Source: Rhipidocladum racemiflorum (taxonomy: Eukaryota > Streptophyta > Magnoliopsida > Poales > Poaceae). From it: DNA of 64,000 nucleotides. The stretch lies in contig CM070577.1 of assembly GCA_036346355.1 (NCBI GenBank), positions 81,056,509 through 81,120,508 on the forward strand, in the 5' to 3' direction. Position 1 is the first letter of the stretch. Each line of letters begins with the position of its first letter. Under the pieces are notes generated by a model that was not told the origin of the DNA, searched no databases, and saw only the letters and a program-made list of their open reading frames with translations. The translations under genes were made by a program, and so were the position numbers. This document shows positions 53,077 to 64,000 of this stretch, piece after piece.

Positions 53077-53219
53077 GGGTGGACGGCCGGAGGGGAGGAG
53101 CTCTGAGTGGAGGTGGGAGAAGTCGGAGCTCAGAGGGAAACCGTCGAGGTGACGGACAGGCGGGTGGAGGGCCAGAGGGGAGGAGCCCAGAGCTGAGGCG
53201 GGAGAAGCCGGAGGGGACA
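53077..53219. repeat. 85-bp-spaced tandem duplication in the BURP promoter
   Basis: GGGTGGACGGCCGGAGGGGA (53077) recurs as GGGTGGAGGGCCAGAGGGGA (53162), each followed by GGAGC and GAGAAGTCGGAG or GAGAAGCCGGAG. The second copy ends at the start of CACTA3. Confidence 0.8.
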
Positions 53220-53640
53220 CTACTACATGAATGTATGAATATACATTACAGTTGGTTCTTTTTCGTCATCATAGTCGATTTTGGTGGCAATACAAAATCT
53301 TTAGACAGTGATGAGGAGGCTCTATCACATTTAGTTTTCGCGCGATAGTAATAATACGGTCATCACAATCGGTTCTATGTGAGAACCGATAGTGATGATA
53401 CCCTCATCACAATTGATTCTAAGATGAAACCGATTATGATGATCTATGTGAGAACCGATAGTGATGATACCCTCATTACAATCGATTCTCATATAAAACC
53501 GATTGTGATAATTCCCTTATCATAATCGATTCCATCTCATAATCGATTGTGATGAGGGTATCATCACAATCGGTTCTCACATTGAACAAATTGTGATGAC
53601 CCACTGCAACACAATGGGTTCTAGGTCAGAACCGATTGTG
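53218..53640. repeat. CACTA3 3' terminal and subterminal repeats
   Basis: CACTACTACATGAATG, then about a dozen CACAATCGGTTCT/AGAACCGATTGTGAT units in inverted pairs joined by GATGATACCCTC-like spacers. Confidence 0.85.
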
Positions 53641-53679
53641 ATAACCATTTTTCAACTGTACACCATCCAGAAGCGATCC

Positions 53680-53830
53680 CAAATTCACAGTATATATATG
53701 CATTCACAATACAAATCACAGTACACATACATTCACAATGTCAAAAAACATTCACAATACATAGCACCTAACATTCACAACACAACCATATCACATTGAC
53801 AGTACACATATCATATTCACATGATATATA
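53680..53830. repeat. Irregular ACATTCACAATAC repeats
   Basis: About nine loose copies of CATTCACAATAC or CAGTACACATAC, likely in the 3' untranslated part of the CACTA3 gene. Confidence 0.65.
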
Positions 53831-54152
53831 TTGTTTACAACAATATTATGGACTAGTAGGAGCATGTCCAGTCTCTATACCTACCATCCTCTAATATAAC
53901 CTCAGTCCAGTACCACTGGCACATGTGGTGTCGTAATTTGTTGAGATATTTGTTTTCTAAGTTCTTACGAGGGATATCGATATTCTGTAAAATAGAAATG
54001 AGTGCACTAATTTAAGTTTTAAAATTTGTATGTAAAAAGCTGAGTGTATTATGCTTGTACATATACCTTAGAGAAAATGTATGAACCACCAACCAAGATC
54101 AGCATATGATGCATGACGTAGAAGCCGCATAGGTCATCGCACCCCTATTGAT

Positions 54153-54955
54153 TAGGGATGGAACTGGTACGGATATTTTTCGACCGACCGACCGACCGAA
54201 TTGATTTGGTTGATTATTTGGATAGTTTCACAGCTATCCAGTTGATTTCTCGGATAAGGATATGGATACAGATAATTTACATGGATACAGATACGGATAT
54301 GGAACACTGATTATCCGATGGATACGGAATATCCAAGTTTTTGTTCGGATAATATCCGAATATGACATACGGATATTATCCGAATAACACGTTTCAGAAT
54401 AACACATTAACAATTTAGCATGTTTCATCAAGCTTTGGTAGACTGGGGTCTGCATTGGATGACAAGATATAATGTGTTCATGTGTGCTAGATGCTAATTT
54501 GGAGATATTTGGGTAAAGGTGGTACAGAAATTGGCAAGTGGCGTTTCAGGAGGGCTACTTAGGATTCAACAGCATATGCCACCTGCAAATCATTTGGTTC
54601 AATTATTGCAATGGGGTACATTGTTACTCACAGAGTCACATGTATGACAAGCTAAGGATAAAAAGGCAAAAAAGAGACATACAAATATATTTCTTTTGGA
54701 ATTTTGAATTTAAATTTGGACCGATTTTGAAAAAAAAACTAAAATTGGATTTTAAAATATTCGACTAATATTATTCGTATCCATGTTGATTCCGATCCGT
54801 ATTCGATCTGTATTCGTAACCGATATTATCCTATATAATTCGTATTCGATTCTGTATTCGACACTATTCGTATTCGATTCTGTATTCGATAAAAAATACG
54901 GATACGGATATGAATAGGACGATATTTGACCGTATCCGATCCGATCACATCCCTA
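54153..54955. mobile_element. Ds-like hAT element (803 bp, non-autonomous) inside CACTA3
   Basis: The ends are TAGGGATGGAAC and GATCACATCCCTA, an 8-bp terminal inverted repeat (TAGGGATG) like that of maize Ac/Ds. The flanks are CTATTGAT (54145-54152) and CTATTGAT (54956-54963), a perfect 8-bp target duplication, the mark of hAT elements. Inside are many GGATACGGATAT/ATATCCG motifs near both ends, and no transposase. An open frame of 76 codons in the middle has no recognisable content. Confidence 0.9.
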
Positions 54956-55019
54956 CTATTGATGACATGTGAACAAAGAAAATCAAGTTAAGAGACGAAG
55001 AATAAAAGTAAAAAAAATC

Positions 55020-57330
55020 TTATGCTAGGCACTTGTACCTTGAAGCGCTTCCACTCCTGCTGGTTGCCTCGATTGATACCGTGTAGCCCTCCTTCAGCAA
55101 CTCAAGACAAGAAAGCCCTACAGAAATTGGAGAGATGTCATTGAGGAGAAAAAATGAATATAGTTAAATACAGAAAGTGTTAGTTTAGAGGATTGAACTT
55201 ACTTATGCAAAACATGCTTGATCGCATAGGCCATTACTCTTTTCTTGAGTGAGTTCAAAGTGTAGACTTTGTTTTCACTCGAAGCGACCACGAGTAGAAC
55301 CCAATGGTTGCTTAGAAAATAGTATACAATGCAACAAAATAAGTTCATATACGTTTTACATGCGTACAAGTAATTGAAGGGTAAGGTCATCACATTAGTC
55401 TTACTCCTCGTGGTACGAGAAGAGAATGAAGTCCTTTTTTTGCCTCAGCCAGCAATGCCTCCTTGATGTAGTTGATAAGGAATTATGATAGAAGCCTAGC
55501 CATGGTCGCAGCCACCAACTCGGGGTTGATGAACCCAACTAGGTTTTGACCCATCTCGGCTTGTTGCCTCATTATCTTGCAACTCATGTCAATTGTTAAA
55601 AAAACATAATAAAAGATAGTATAACAGTCATAGGCTCATACCGTGTAGTGCGATACTCCCAGCATCCAGGACCGTACAGTACAAATATCGATGGCTTTGA
55701 GGCTGTACAAATGGAACAAATCCTCAAAACTCACTGGGAATATCCCATCCTCGTCGCGGTGGAAATGTCCCGCTCGATACCTCACATTGAAATCAACATG
55801 AGGCTCGGCGGCATTTGCCTTATCGATGTACCATCCATAGAGCAAGCGAGTGCACTTGGCCAAAGCACTCCAAATTCATGGGCAGCGACAAGGGGCTTTC
55901 CATGTATGTACCTCTTAAAATCTTGAGGTGGCACTAAGGCATCTGTCATCTTTGCTTGCTGGACAGAGGTAATCTCCGAGGTCGGGACAAGAGGCTTTCC
56001 TTGCATTTGAAGGGGCCCTAAGGCCTCTAACAACTTTTCCTTTTTGATAGAAGGATTCTTCGAGCTCTCCTGTTGTTCTTTTGTCATCGTGCTAGTAGTC
56101 CTTTTGCGCACTAGCTTTGCAATCTGTGTGGGAGCAGGAGTAGGAAAAGCAACCCCACGTCTAGCCTCAATGGTAAATCTATCTTCTATCAGGATTAGCT
56201 GGTACTTGGTAGGCACCTACAAGAAGTGCGCAACTTAATTGTAATCATTGTTTAGCTTACTCCCGTACCTTTAAGTCAAAAACAATTATTATCTTGAGCT
56301 AGGGACCGGGCTAATCATTTCTAGAAGCGTAGTTGCTAGGGCGTATCATAGCCGGTTCTACGAGAGGCGAGGTCATATTACTTTGACTCTGGGAGATCAT
56401 CGTCATCATTTAGGCCCTCATGCGCTCCTCATGTGCTATCATCTCCTCCCTCAACTCGGCCCTTAGGTGTGCCTCGTGTGCTTCCCATGATCTGGCACTG
56501 GAAGCACCCTCGTCTTGGAAAAGTACCTCTTCGTATGCCCCGCACCTACAACAAACACATGTCCCTTATGGTTGGGCTTCCCGATCATCGAAGATAGGAT
56601 GTCCCTTGGTTTTGAAACGTCCCCTGCTCTTTCTGCAAGCTTACCTCCTCCTGCAAGAAACAAAAATAAGTTAGTACTAAAATACAACGGGAAGGGTCAA
56701 CTGCAATGTTCAAAGATAGATGTCTTATGATGGTGGAGATGATCTGCATAGTCGAGGGGTTTGGAACCACAAGCCAACTGTCAAAGGTTTTTTTGTCCTC
56801 GCTAATACCCATTCGTGTGCCCGCTCCTCACATAATTTGGAGTAAGGCGTCGCCGTCTCAGAGTTCGCATACTCCTCGACTAGTCATGCCCACTCTGCCT
56901 TCTTCCCTACATAGCCGCTGAAACCGAGGTGGTACGTGTGTGTATGTTCTGCCTCTGGATAGCAATGTTCCTCTATCAACTCCTCCGCCTCGTGCGTACT
57001 TTTCATCCTTGTAAACTCCTCTCAAACCTCAGGAGTCACAAATGGATACCTCTGGAAGGTGGTACAGCCTTTCAGCACGTAGTTAGCATGCATGATAACA
57101 CTAAAGTGCCTCAAAGACACACCCATTCTCTGCAAGGCATACCATCTCGCATTGATTCCATCTTCCTCTGATATAATCCATTTCCCCTTAACTTCGTCCA
57201 ATAGCCGGTTCTTCTGCTCGGCGCTGACTTCCTGTAGTCCTTAAATGTGATCGGCACTCTCTCCCTCACCAATTGGTCGAGAAAAGAGGAGTAGCACCCC
57301 TTATACTTTTCAGGACCCATGCAAACCCCT
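55020..57330 (-). pseudogene. CACTA3 second gene (TNPA-like with Ulp1-like end), broken
   Basis: Minus strand. It begins near 57320 with MGPEKYKGCYSSFLDQLVRE followed by RVPITFKDYRKSAPSRRTGY, the counterpart of the CACTA2 KVPITYLDWHKVP region. Next are DILSSMIGKPNHKGHVFVVG-like sequence (56640-56560), RLLYGWYIDKANAAEPHVDF and FPVSFEDLFHLYSLKAIDIC (55860-55660), the standard lead-in to the Ulp1 domain. The Ulp1 part shows GQNLVGFINPEL-like sequence (about 55550) and NHWVLLVVASSENKVYTLNS (55310-55245), where the catalytic His is present but the expected Asp (LDS) is Asn (LNS). The Cys exon should lie further left, towards the hAT insertion, and I do not see it. Stops and frame changes are frequent. 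Confidence 0.6.
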
Positions 57331-59752
57331 GTGGCATCAAAGTGGAGAACCTGCGGAGTTCTCCATGTGGCCCCTTTATTCGGTCCTCAGCCCTTTCTCA
57401 TATTCTCTCTCTAGCGTTGAGCCAGTGCTCTCTCTTTGCGATATTTTGAACATACATACATACATACATACATATAAATATATATGAAACCTAAACTTCA
57501 TGAGAGAAAGCAATTCATATATTTGTCATGGTCATATTTCACATGAGCGAAAGCATATTGTAGTAAATTAAAGGATTAATGGATAATTCATACCATATAA
57601 TTGTACTAGCTAACAGATTAATGGATGATCTTAAAAAATGTCTATCTACTGACCAACTAAGTACGTACCAATGATGACTCCTAATCTCTAATTAGGTTAG
57701 GTTCCTAATACCATTCGAGGGTATGTGGTTCGGACAAGTTCCTAAGCTATTATATAACTCCATAGAAAATTTCAACAGCATCTCCCCGCTATTCTCCAAA
57801 TGCACATCTCGACAATATATCAAGAGGGTGTGTATCCGGAGAACACTAGGGAGATGCTACCGAAACTTTCTCTAGAGTTGTACAATAGCTCAGGAACTTG
57901 CCCAAACCACATATCCTTGAACTGGCCAAAAACATGGGCAATTCAAGACTGCTTGCTTATAAATATGACATTTCAGCATATTTATGAACAAGCACTCTCA
58001 AACGAGAAATGCATAGGTTACGAACCTAAAGTCTAACATTCATCATATTACAGCAACAATAATGGCATGTAACGTAAAAAATTGTTATAAGGACATTGAT
58101 CATATTACAGCAACAATAAAGACAAATTAATGAACAAAAGAGTGTTTTGGATTGCTCCCAAGTGTCGGGCTGCTGAAGATTAAATCTTCACCCTCCTCGC
58201 CACTCAGTGTAGGGCTGCTAGATACTAGCTCTTACCTCCACTAAACTTGGGTCAAATTATCACAATTGAACTAAATAATTAACTAAGCAAATGAGGCCTT
58301 GAACTCTTGTCTTCCTAATCATGTACCATAAAGTATTTAGATTCAATTTCTATGTCCAAATGACCTAAAATTCATATTGTAAATAGTTTGGCTAGTAGGA
58401 TGAATTCTCTACCGAACTAACAGTGCTAACAACAGAGCTATCTAATCAACATAAATAGCATGTTCAACACTAATGAAATCAAGATTAAAGAGAAACAAAA
58501 TATAGTAATCAAGTTCCTGAATAAATAGAACAAGATAAATGACAGTGAAACAATACTTTCTAACATTAACAGGAAGTCACCAACAAGTTCAAGGCCAGGA
58601 TTAGTATTGTAATTATTTAGTTCTACTTCAAGTAACCCAATTACATCATCGAGCAATCAGTAGGCAACAATAATGTGAGAACAATTCAAAGAATATGGGA
58701 TGAGATATGAACATTTTAAATTAACCAAGCATGTGATGATTACCCAAAAATGGGAGTCAAATATTTCATTAAAAAAGAGATATATTCTTCTATATATTAG
58801 GTGTGAAGTGTTATTTCAATCTCATACCTTAATAATTACACTTCCTTTTTTGGGCTAAGAGTAATAAAATAAGGTGCTCCTCAAAAGCAAATGAATGATG
58901 TATCAATTGCCACATTTGCTATGTTCAGTATAACTTTGAAGGGAATTTACATTTTTTTGTTTGATTTGAGGATTTTTGTGGGAATTTATAATCCTCAAAC
59001 AAAAAGATACATTCAATCTTGTGGGTTGTATATATAGATTTTTTGTCCTCAATAGTTTTACTTGAGACTTTTGCGTTCTAGACCTAAGTCATGAAACAAC
59101 ACTCTTGTCTCTACAGAACATTAGTACCAGTCCAATATTGCAGCAAGCTATAATCAGGCACCACCGAAGCCTAGTATTGGTCAACCACAACACGGTCTAT
59201 CTTAGAAGGAAATGAAAAAAAGGGACGCTTGTGCAGAGAGAAGTTGCCGATTTTACATTGCTTTCCCCCTTTCTACACTCATTTCGCATGCATTTCTGAT
59301 TATGCAACCGATTTCACTGAACTTTTTTACTTTTCAATCCATAAAGACTTCTAAATGCCTATATACGAGCAATTTGACTATGTATTCACCTTCAATAAAA
59401 AATGTGATTGTGTCACATGTTTTTCCCTGAAGGTTGGGCAGTATTAGATTTAGAAGGGTGCTATCAGGGGAGCACTTCAGGTTTGGCTAGAGTTGCAAGA
59501 AAACATTGACGTTGTACGACTAAGGTCATTGTGTGTCATTGATTAACTTAGTCAGGTCTTTACACATCCAAGATTTTCAACCCCACACCAATCGCAAGAA
59601 TTTTTAGGAATTCACACTACATGAAAATGCCTTTGCTATTCATCCAAAGACCGAAAATCATCATACAAGCTAACAAGCATATTGCTGGCATAAGTAGCTA
59701 AAAAGAAACAAAACCAGACAAATCATCATACAAGCTAATGAGAATCCCGCAT
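57331..59752. other. 2.4 kb with nothing recognised
   Basis: AT-rich sequence with a CATA microsatellite at 57457-57475 and a short duplicated phrase CATATTACAGCAACAATAA (about 58046 and 58099). It may hold the upstream part or introns of CACTA3. No gene or terminal repeat is identified. Confidence 0.5.
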
Positions 59753-62700
59753 TGTTGGGACCCGAATATGCAAATCCGGACCCTCTGTGTATTCAGCACT
59801 ACTCCAGGATCATGCTAGTGCACACAGTCTCAACGTCGGTAAATACCACAATCATACTCAATGAAATAATAAAGTACTTTATTCAAAGGGAAATATAACA
59901 GGTTGCTCGACCTTATGGTCAACTTACAAAAGTACGCCTCGCAGGGCTTAAGTCTTACTCAAATAAACTTGTAGCGGAAAATAAAGAAACGCATGGCGCC
60001 AACAAATGTGCCACAGGGAACTGATTGGACTCGCCCCTAGTTCGTCGGCTCCTCCTGGAACTCCTCCTCCAGTGCTGGCGTTGATTCTTCTTCAACTGGT
60101 GTTTGTGTTGTGGTAAGGGTGAGTACTTAAAGCACTCAGCAAGTCATGCACAGAATGCAATTCTAATAGCTACATGCATGGCTTATTCCAACAACAGGCT
60201 AAATGGTTCTTTTGCAATAAGCAACATTCATAAATAACAGTAGTAAATTGGAAAGCAGTAAAACAATGATAACAATAATAAATTTCACAATTGCTTTCTT
60301 AAGTAAAACATTTCTCATCCTAAACCAGTTCATCGTTTCCATACCAAGTATCCATAAACCAAGTTCATTTTTTTTAAAGTCTAACCCTTGACTGTAATCA
60401 CCGAGCAATGTCCAATACCGTAGACTCGGCTATTCGAATAGGTTGTACACTCTACAGAGGTTATACACTTTACCCACAAGATACAATCAAACACCACCGA
60501 GGCGAGTGACCGTAACAAAGCCTTTACAATGCTTCTTCTAGACTCAGTACTACCCGGTAAGGTTTCAACACTGAAGGGACTGGTTACCACAATCAGGGCC
60601 CCCTCTTGCACCATGTGAGTTTTCACCTGTACACTCGGAACCCACACCACCATGACAGTACCGAAATATAGGCATTACAAATTAATCTGCTAAGTCTGTC
60701 CCATTCCAGGCTTGTGGCTGTATGTCAAACTCAGTTCAAATTCTTGCAAGGTTAAGTCCTTAAAGTGACCAAGGCAAGACTACCCAAGAATTCACAAGTG
60801 TCCAAATCAGCAAAAACCAAATACGACCTCCCATGTGCCACTTCTGGCCCACCAGAAACAATCCTACAACTTGCCTCAGTCTAAACCATTTTATCACCCA
60901 GTTGATTACCATGCACCACGTGCCAACAACATCATCAATAACACATGTCGCAATTCCAAAAACATGTTCCATCTCTCTTTAAGTCAAGATTAATTTCTGG
61001 CATTCAAAATTATATCAATAACACGATTACATGGCTAAGCAAGCTAATTTCGTTCTAATTAATCCATGTTGGCAAGTATTAATGTCCAACTAATACTCCA
61101 TGATCTAGGGTGATAAATGATTCATGGCATACAATTATTGTAGACAAGGTGTCATACATCAAGTATGTTGTATAACTATTTCCCGAATTATTTAAAAGCA
61201 TTTTTAATTAAACTAGCATGCAATAATTCAAATCAACATAATTTCCAAAAATGTGATCAATATGGTCAAAGCATAACCTACCTTGGAAAAGGTCATGTTC
61301 CTGGTCTTGGACTTGTTCCTGGGTCAAGACCTCTCCTTCGAAGCCTTCGAGCAATTCAATGTCTACGCGAAACAGATAAATAAATAACAAATAAATAAAA
61401 ATAGAGAAAAACATACGTCCAAAAATTAAATAAAAATCACCAATAAATAGAGCTCAATTTTACAAAATTTAGAAACTGTAATCACCTCAATCGGAGTTAA
61501 AATGCAAAAGTTATAGCCGTTTGAAGTTTGAAAATCAATTAAAAAGAATAAACCGAATTATTCGATTTATTTTTCTATTGAAAAATCAGAAATATGACAT
61601 CATGCTTGCATTAGCACCGAAATTAATTTTCGGCCGAATTATTTTTCTAAAGGAAAATCGATATATTGTGTCACGCTTGCATCATCCGGTCTACAGACCC
61701 GGTCCAAGCACTCTTTTGGTCCACGGTGGACTCGGTCCATGGAACCGCGTGACGCTGACGCGTGGGCCCGCTCGGATGACGTCATCGTGTGGCGCGGCTG
61801 GCCAAACTGACGGGTGGTTCCCAACGTGATGTCATCGATGACGTCATGCACGCGCGGGAACAGCCACTGACATGTGGGCCCGATGCTGACGTCAGGGTTG
61901 ACGTCAGCGGCGACCGGGCGTTGACCCGCGCTGCTTCGGCTCTAGCACACGTGGTGTGATCTCAACCGTTGATTCAAAAATCGATGGCTACGATTGCATC
62001 CAGTGCCAACACGCGAGTCAAATCTAACCATACAATCTAAATCGAACGGCTAAGATCCAATCTAACACGCAACAGTGCGGGACTACGTGGCGCAATCTAC
62101 CGCATCCATTCTAGATCTAACAGCTACAATCTACCCGAACTATTCCTACTCGAACCATTCCAAACCGTTCAAATCAAATCCTACGGTTGAGAACAGATCT
62201 ACACGAATCTACTCGGTCTGCTCTACACCGTTCGATCTACATCTAACGGACAAGATCTAATCTGGGGAATTCACCGAGATGATAACGTGGACTAACCTCA
62301 GCGATCGGATCTCGATCGGATGGTCCACGGAGCTCACAAGTCCGGCGATGGCGCGGTGGCTCGAGGTCACCGGGGACAAAGATGACGACGGGTAGAATTG
62401 AGTTCCGAGGCCCCTCCGGTGGAGTGAGTGGTCACGTCTGAAGCACCTGATTACGACAGTTCCAGATCAGGTTTCAGCTGCAGTGGAGACGACTCGACGG
62501 TGATGGAGAAGAAAACCCTAGGCGGCTTCTTGCAACTACGGCAAGCAGTTGAACGCGGACGGCGGCGACTTGGGCTCCAAGACCTAGGGCAACGCGAAGG
62601 GGACGGCGCGGCGCACACGCCGAGGCGTTTTATAGCGCGCAGGCGTTCGTGCCAAGTGGCGCAGTCCGACAAGGACACGGACGGGGTGACGTGGCCGCAT

Positions 62701-63164
62701 CCTGGCCTTCCACACGAGCACGATCAATGGCCACGATCGCGCGCCGCGAACGGATCTGATCCACACTTAGTCGGGTCGACGTGGCGCAATCACGGTCGTT
62801 GGATTGAGATCTAATGGTTCGCGCGAATTAGGGTTTGGGTGCAGCGCGGTTTAACGGGTCGAGTTCGGTGGCCCAACCCGTTAGGGTTTCTGAATTTTCT
62901 TTTCGTTTTTAATACTTAAAATAATCCCAAAAATTCATTTAATTCAAGAAAAATAGCAAAATGCTTAGAAAAATTCCAAAAAAATTCTGGAAAATACTTT
63001 GAGATGTTTTGGACTTAATTAAAATATTTCCAACAAAACTTTATTTAAAACTTTTAAATATTTAAATAATTCAATAAAGGACTTAATTCAAATTAAATCC
63101 AAAAAATTCCAAAAATTCAATTAACTCAATAAATTGAATAAAAGTAAAAATTTGGGATGTTACA
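59753..63164 (-). repeat. 3' LTR of Tekay-type element 2 (3.4 kb)
   Basis: The plus-strand ends are TGTTGGGACCCG and TTTGGGATGTTACA. The polypurine tract abuts its right side. It shares long blocks with 1883-5410, for example GCAAATCCGGACCCTCTGTG and the same order of internal motifs, with many differences. Confidence 0.85.
62628..62634 (-). promoter_or_regulatory. TATA box of the Tekay-type LTR
   Basis: TATAAAA on the minus strand (GCGCTATAAAACGCC), 530 bases from the LTR start and at the same relative place as the decayed copy at 4802-4810. Confidence 0.55.
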
Positions 63165-63180
63165 AACCTCCCCCCTTAAC
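63165..63180 (-). other. Polypurine tract of Tekay-type element 2
   Basis: The minus strand reads GTTAAGGGGGGAGGTT directly before the LTR start TGTAACATCCC. This is the second-strand primer site. Confidence 0.85.
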
Positions 63181-63205
63181 AGAATCTCAACCCCAAGATT
63201 CGTGG

Positions 63206-64000
63206 TTAACTACGGAATAGGTTTGGGAACTTCTTCAAATCTTCTTCACGCTCCCAAGTCGCTTCACTTTCTAAATGGTTGCTCCACTGGACTTTGCAGA
63301 AGCGGGTTGACTTATTTCTCGTTTCTCGATCCATTGTGTCCAAAATCTTTACCGGGTGCTCTTTGTAAGTTAGATCTTCCTGCAACTCGATCGAGTCCAA
63401 AGGCGTCTGTTCATCTGGCACTCGCAGACACTTCTTCAATTGTGACACATAGAAGACGTCATGCACTCCCTCCAATGACTGCGGCAACTCCAACTGATAA
63501 GCGACTTCTCCTATGCGGCTCACGATCTTGAATGGACCAACATATCATGGTGCAAGTTTTCCTTTTGCATGAAACCTTCTAACTCCCTTAAGAGGTGTAA
63601 CTCTGAGGTATACGAAATCCTCCGGTTCAAAACTCAGCTCTCGGCGACGATTATCGGCGTAACTCTTCTGTCATGATTGGGCTATCTTCAATCTTTCTCT
63701 CATCATGGCAATCTGCTCTTTAACTTCTTGGAGAATGTCTGGTCCAAAGACATTGAGCTCATCTGTCTCATTCCAATTCAATGCCGTTCGACAGGGTCGA
63801 CCATACAAAGCTTCAAATGGTGACATCTGTAGACTTGCTTGGTAACTATTGTTATAACTGAACTCGGCATATGGCAAACACTTGTCCAATGAGGTAGCAT
63901 AAGCTATAGCACAAGCTCGCAGCATGTCTTCAAGAATCCGATTGACTCTTTCTGTCTGACCATCAGTCTGCAAATGATAAGTTGTACTGAAATTCAGACG
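63206..64000 (-). pseudogene. Tekay-type pol: end of integrase with chromodomain, two stops
   Basis: One continuous frame on the minus strand, running in from the window edge, with two internal stops. Order: HLQTDGQTERVNRILEDMLR (end of the integrase core, with its catalytic Glu in QTERVN), FSYNNSYQASLQMSPFEALY, GRPCRTALNW, then SYADNRRRELSFEPEDFVYL, the GPF/Y-type segment YVGPFKIVSRIGEVAYQLEL, VHDVFYVSQLKKCL, and a C-terminal chromodomain-like end (PVKILDTMDRETRN, VQWSNHLESEATWEREEDL). The stops at 63671-63673 and 63545-63547 are TGA where the family has Arg. The chromodomain directs insertion to heterochromatin in related elements. Confidence 0.88.

Larger units (their letters stand above)
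53218..59752 (-). mobile_element. CACTA3: En/Spm-type element, one end seen, right border unresolved
   Basis: The terminal CACTACTACATGAATG (53218) is followed by an array of ATCACAATCGGTT/AACCGATTGTGAT inverted pairs (to about 53640). Beyond is a broken TNPA/Ulp1-like gene on the minus strand whose 3' end faces this terminus, so this is the 3' end of a minus-strand element. The other end and the transposase gene are not found before the Tekay-type LTR at 59753, which may have inserted into it. The true right limit could be anywhere after about 57330. Confidence 0.65.
59753..64000 (-). mobile_element. Tekay/Del-type Ty3-gypsy element 2 (3' part: integrase end, PPT, LTR)
   Basis: The 3' part of a minus-strand element. 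Integrase runs in from the right edge, followed by a polypurine tract (63165-63180) and the 3' LTR (63164 to 59753). The chromodomain after integrase identifies a chromovirus of the Tekay/Del type. It is the same family and orientation as element 1, but a separate insertion, because element 1 shows its 5' end and this one its 3' end. Confidence 0.85.

Noticed and set aside
59627..59752. CACTACATGAAAATGCC as a fourth CACTA end
   Set aside because: No subterminal repeats follow, no partner end is visible, and the short match is expected by chance.
1..64000. A previously undescribed defence or enzymatic gene system
   Set aside because: All multi-gene blocks resolve into known transposon classes; the novelty lies in their combinations, captures and repeat architecture rather than in a new pathway.

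Overview
This window is repeat-rich nuclear DNA of a flowering plant. A grass (Poaceae) is the best inference, from the CACTA elements with Ulp1-like second genes, the SIRE-type copia element, the Tekay-type gypsy elements with long LTRs, and a GC-rich BURP gene. The species cannot be named from sequence alone. I see no bacterial, organellar or CRISPR-like content. Only one ordinary host gene is convincing: a small BURP-domain gene on the minus strand (51931-52932, one intron, 242 residues). Nearly everything else is transposable-element (TE) sequence, layered by nested insertion.

Left part (1-14.1 kb). A Tekay/Del-type gypsy element (minus strand; gag, primer-binding site, 3.5-kb 5' LTR ending at 5410) abuts the 3' part of a SIRE-type copia element. 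That element spans 5411-12674 on the minus strand, with an intact gag of 741 residues, a pol broken only near its end, and a 5' LTR at 11314-12674. It lies inside the 3' end of a Tat-type gypsy element (plus strand), which keeps an antisense extra ORF, a polypurine tract and a 3' LTR (13491-14086). Next come a decayed PIF/Harbinger transposon (14.4-16.9 kb), a 5'-truncated LINE (17.5-20.7 kb) and a probable Tourist-like MITE.

Central stack (21075-51510). CACTA1 has matching terminal inverted repeats and an AAA target duplication. It carries a broken TNP2-type transposase gene and a second gene ending in a Ulp1-like protease domain. Copia2 (30531-51357; two 220-bp LTRs differing at one base) sits inside CACTA1. 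A solo LTR (30725-32318, CATAT duplication) sits inside the left LTR of Copia2. CACTA2 (37954-51121, TGA duplication) sits in the primer-binding region of Copia2. CACTA2 has the same two-gene plan as CACTA1, and its 3' part carries exon-like fragments of host genes: a MAP65 exon, a chloroplast chaperonin-60 beta exon, a Tudor-like exon pair, and possibly one more.

Right part (51.5-64 kb). The BURP gene sits in about 1.7 kb between the end of CACTA1 and the start of CACTA3 (from 53218). CACTA3 carries a broken second gene on the minus strand and a Ds-like hAT element (54153-54955) with a perfect 8-bp duplication. After 2.4 kb with nothing recognised, a second Tekay-type element contributes its 3' LTR (59753-63164), polypurine tract and the chromodomain end of its integrase (minus strand, running off the window).

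The most interesting content is the host-gene capture in CACTA2, the internal copies of terminal-type repeats placed before the second gene in CACTA1 and CACTA2, the shared core of the repeats in all three CACTA families, and the evidence that defective elements were still being moved.
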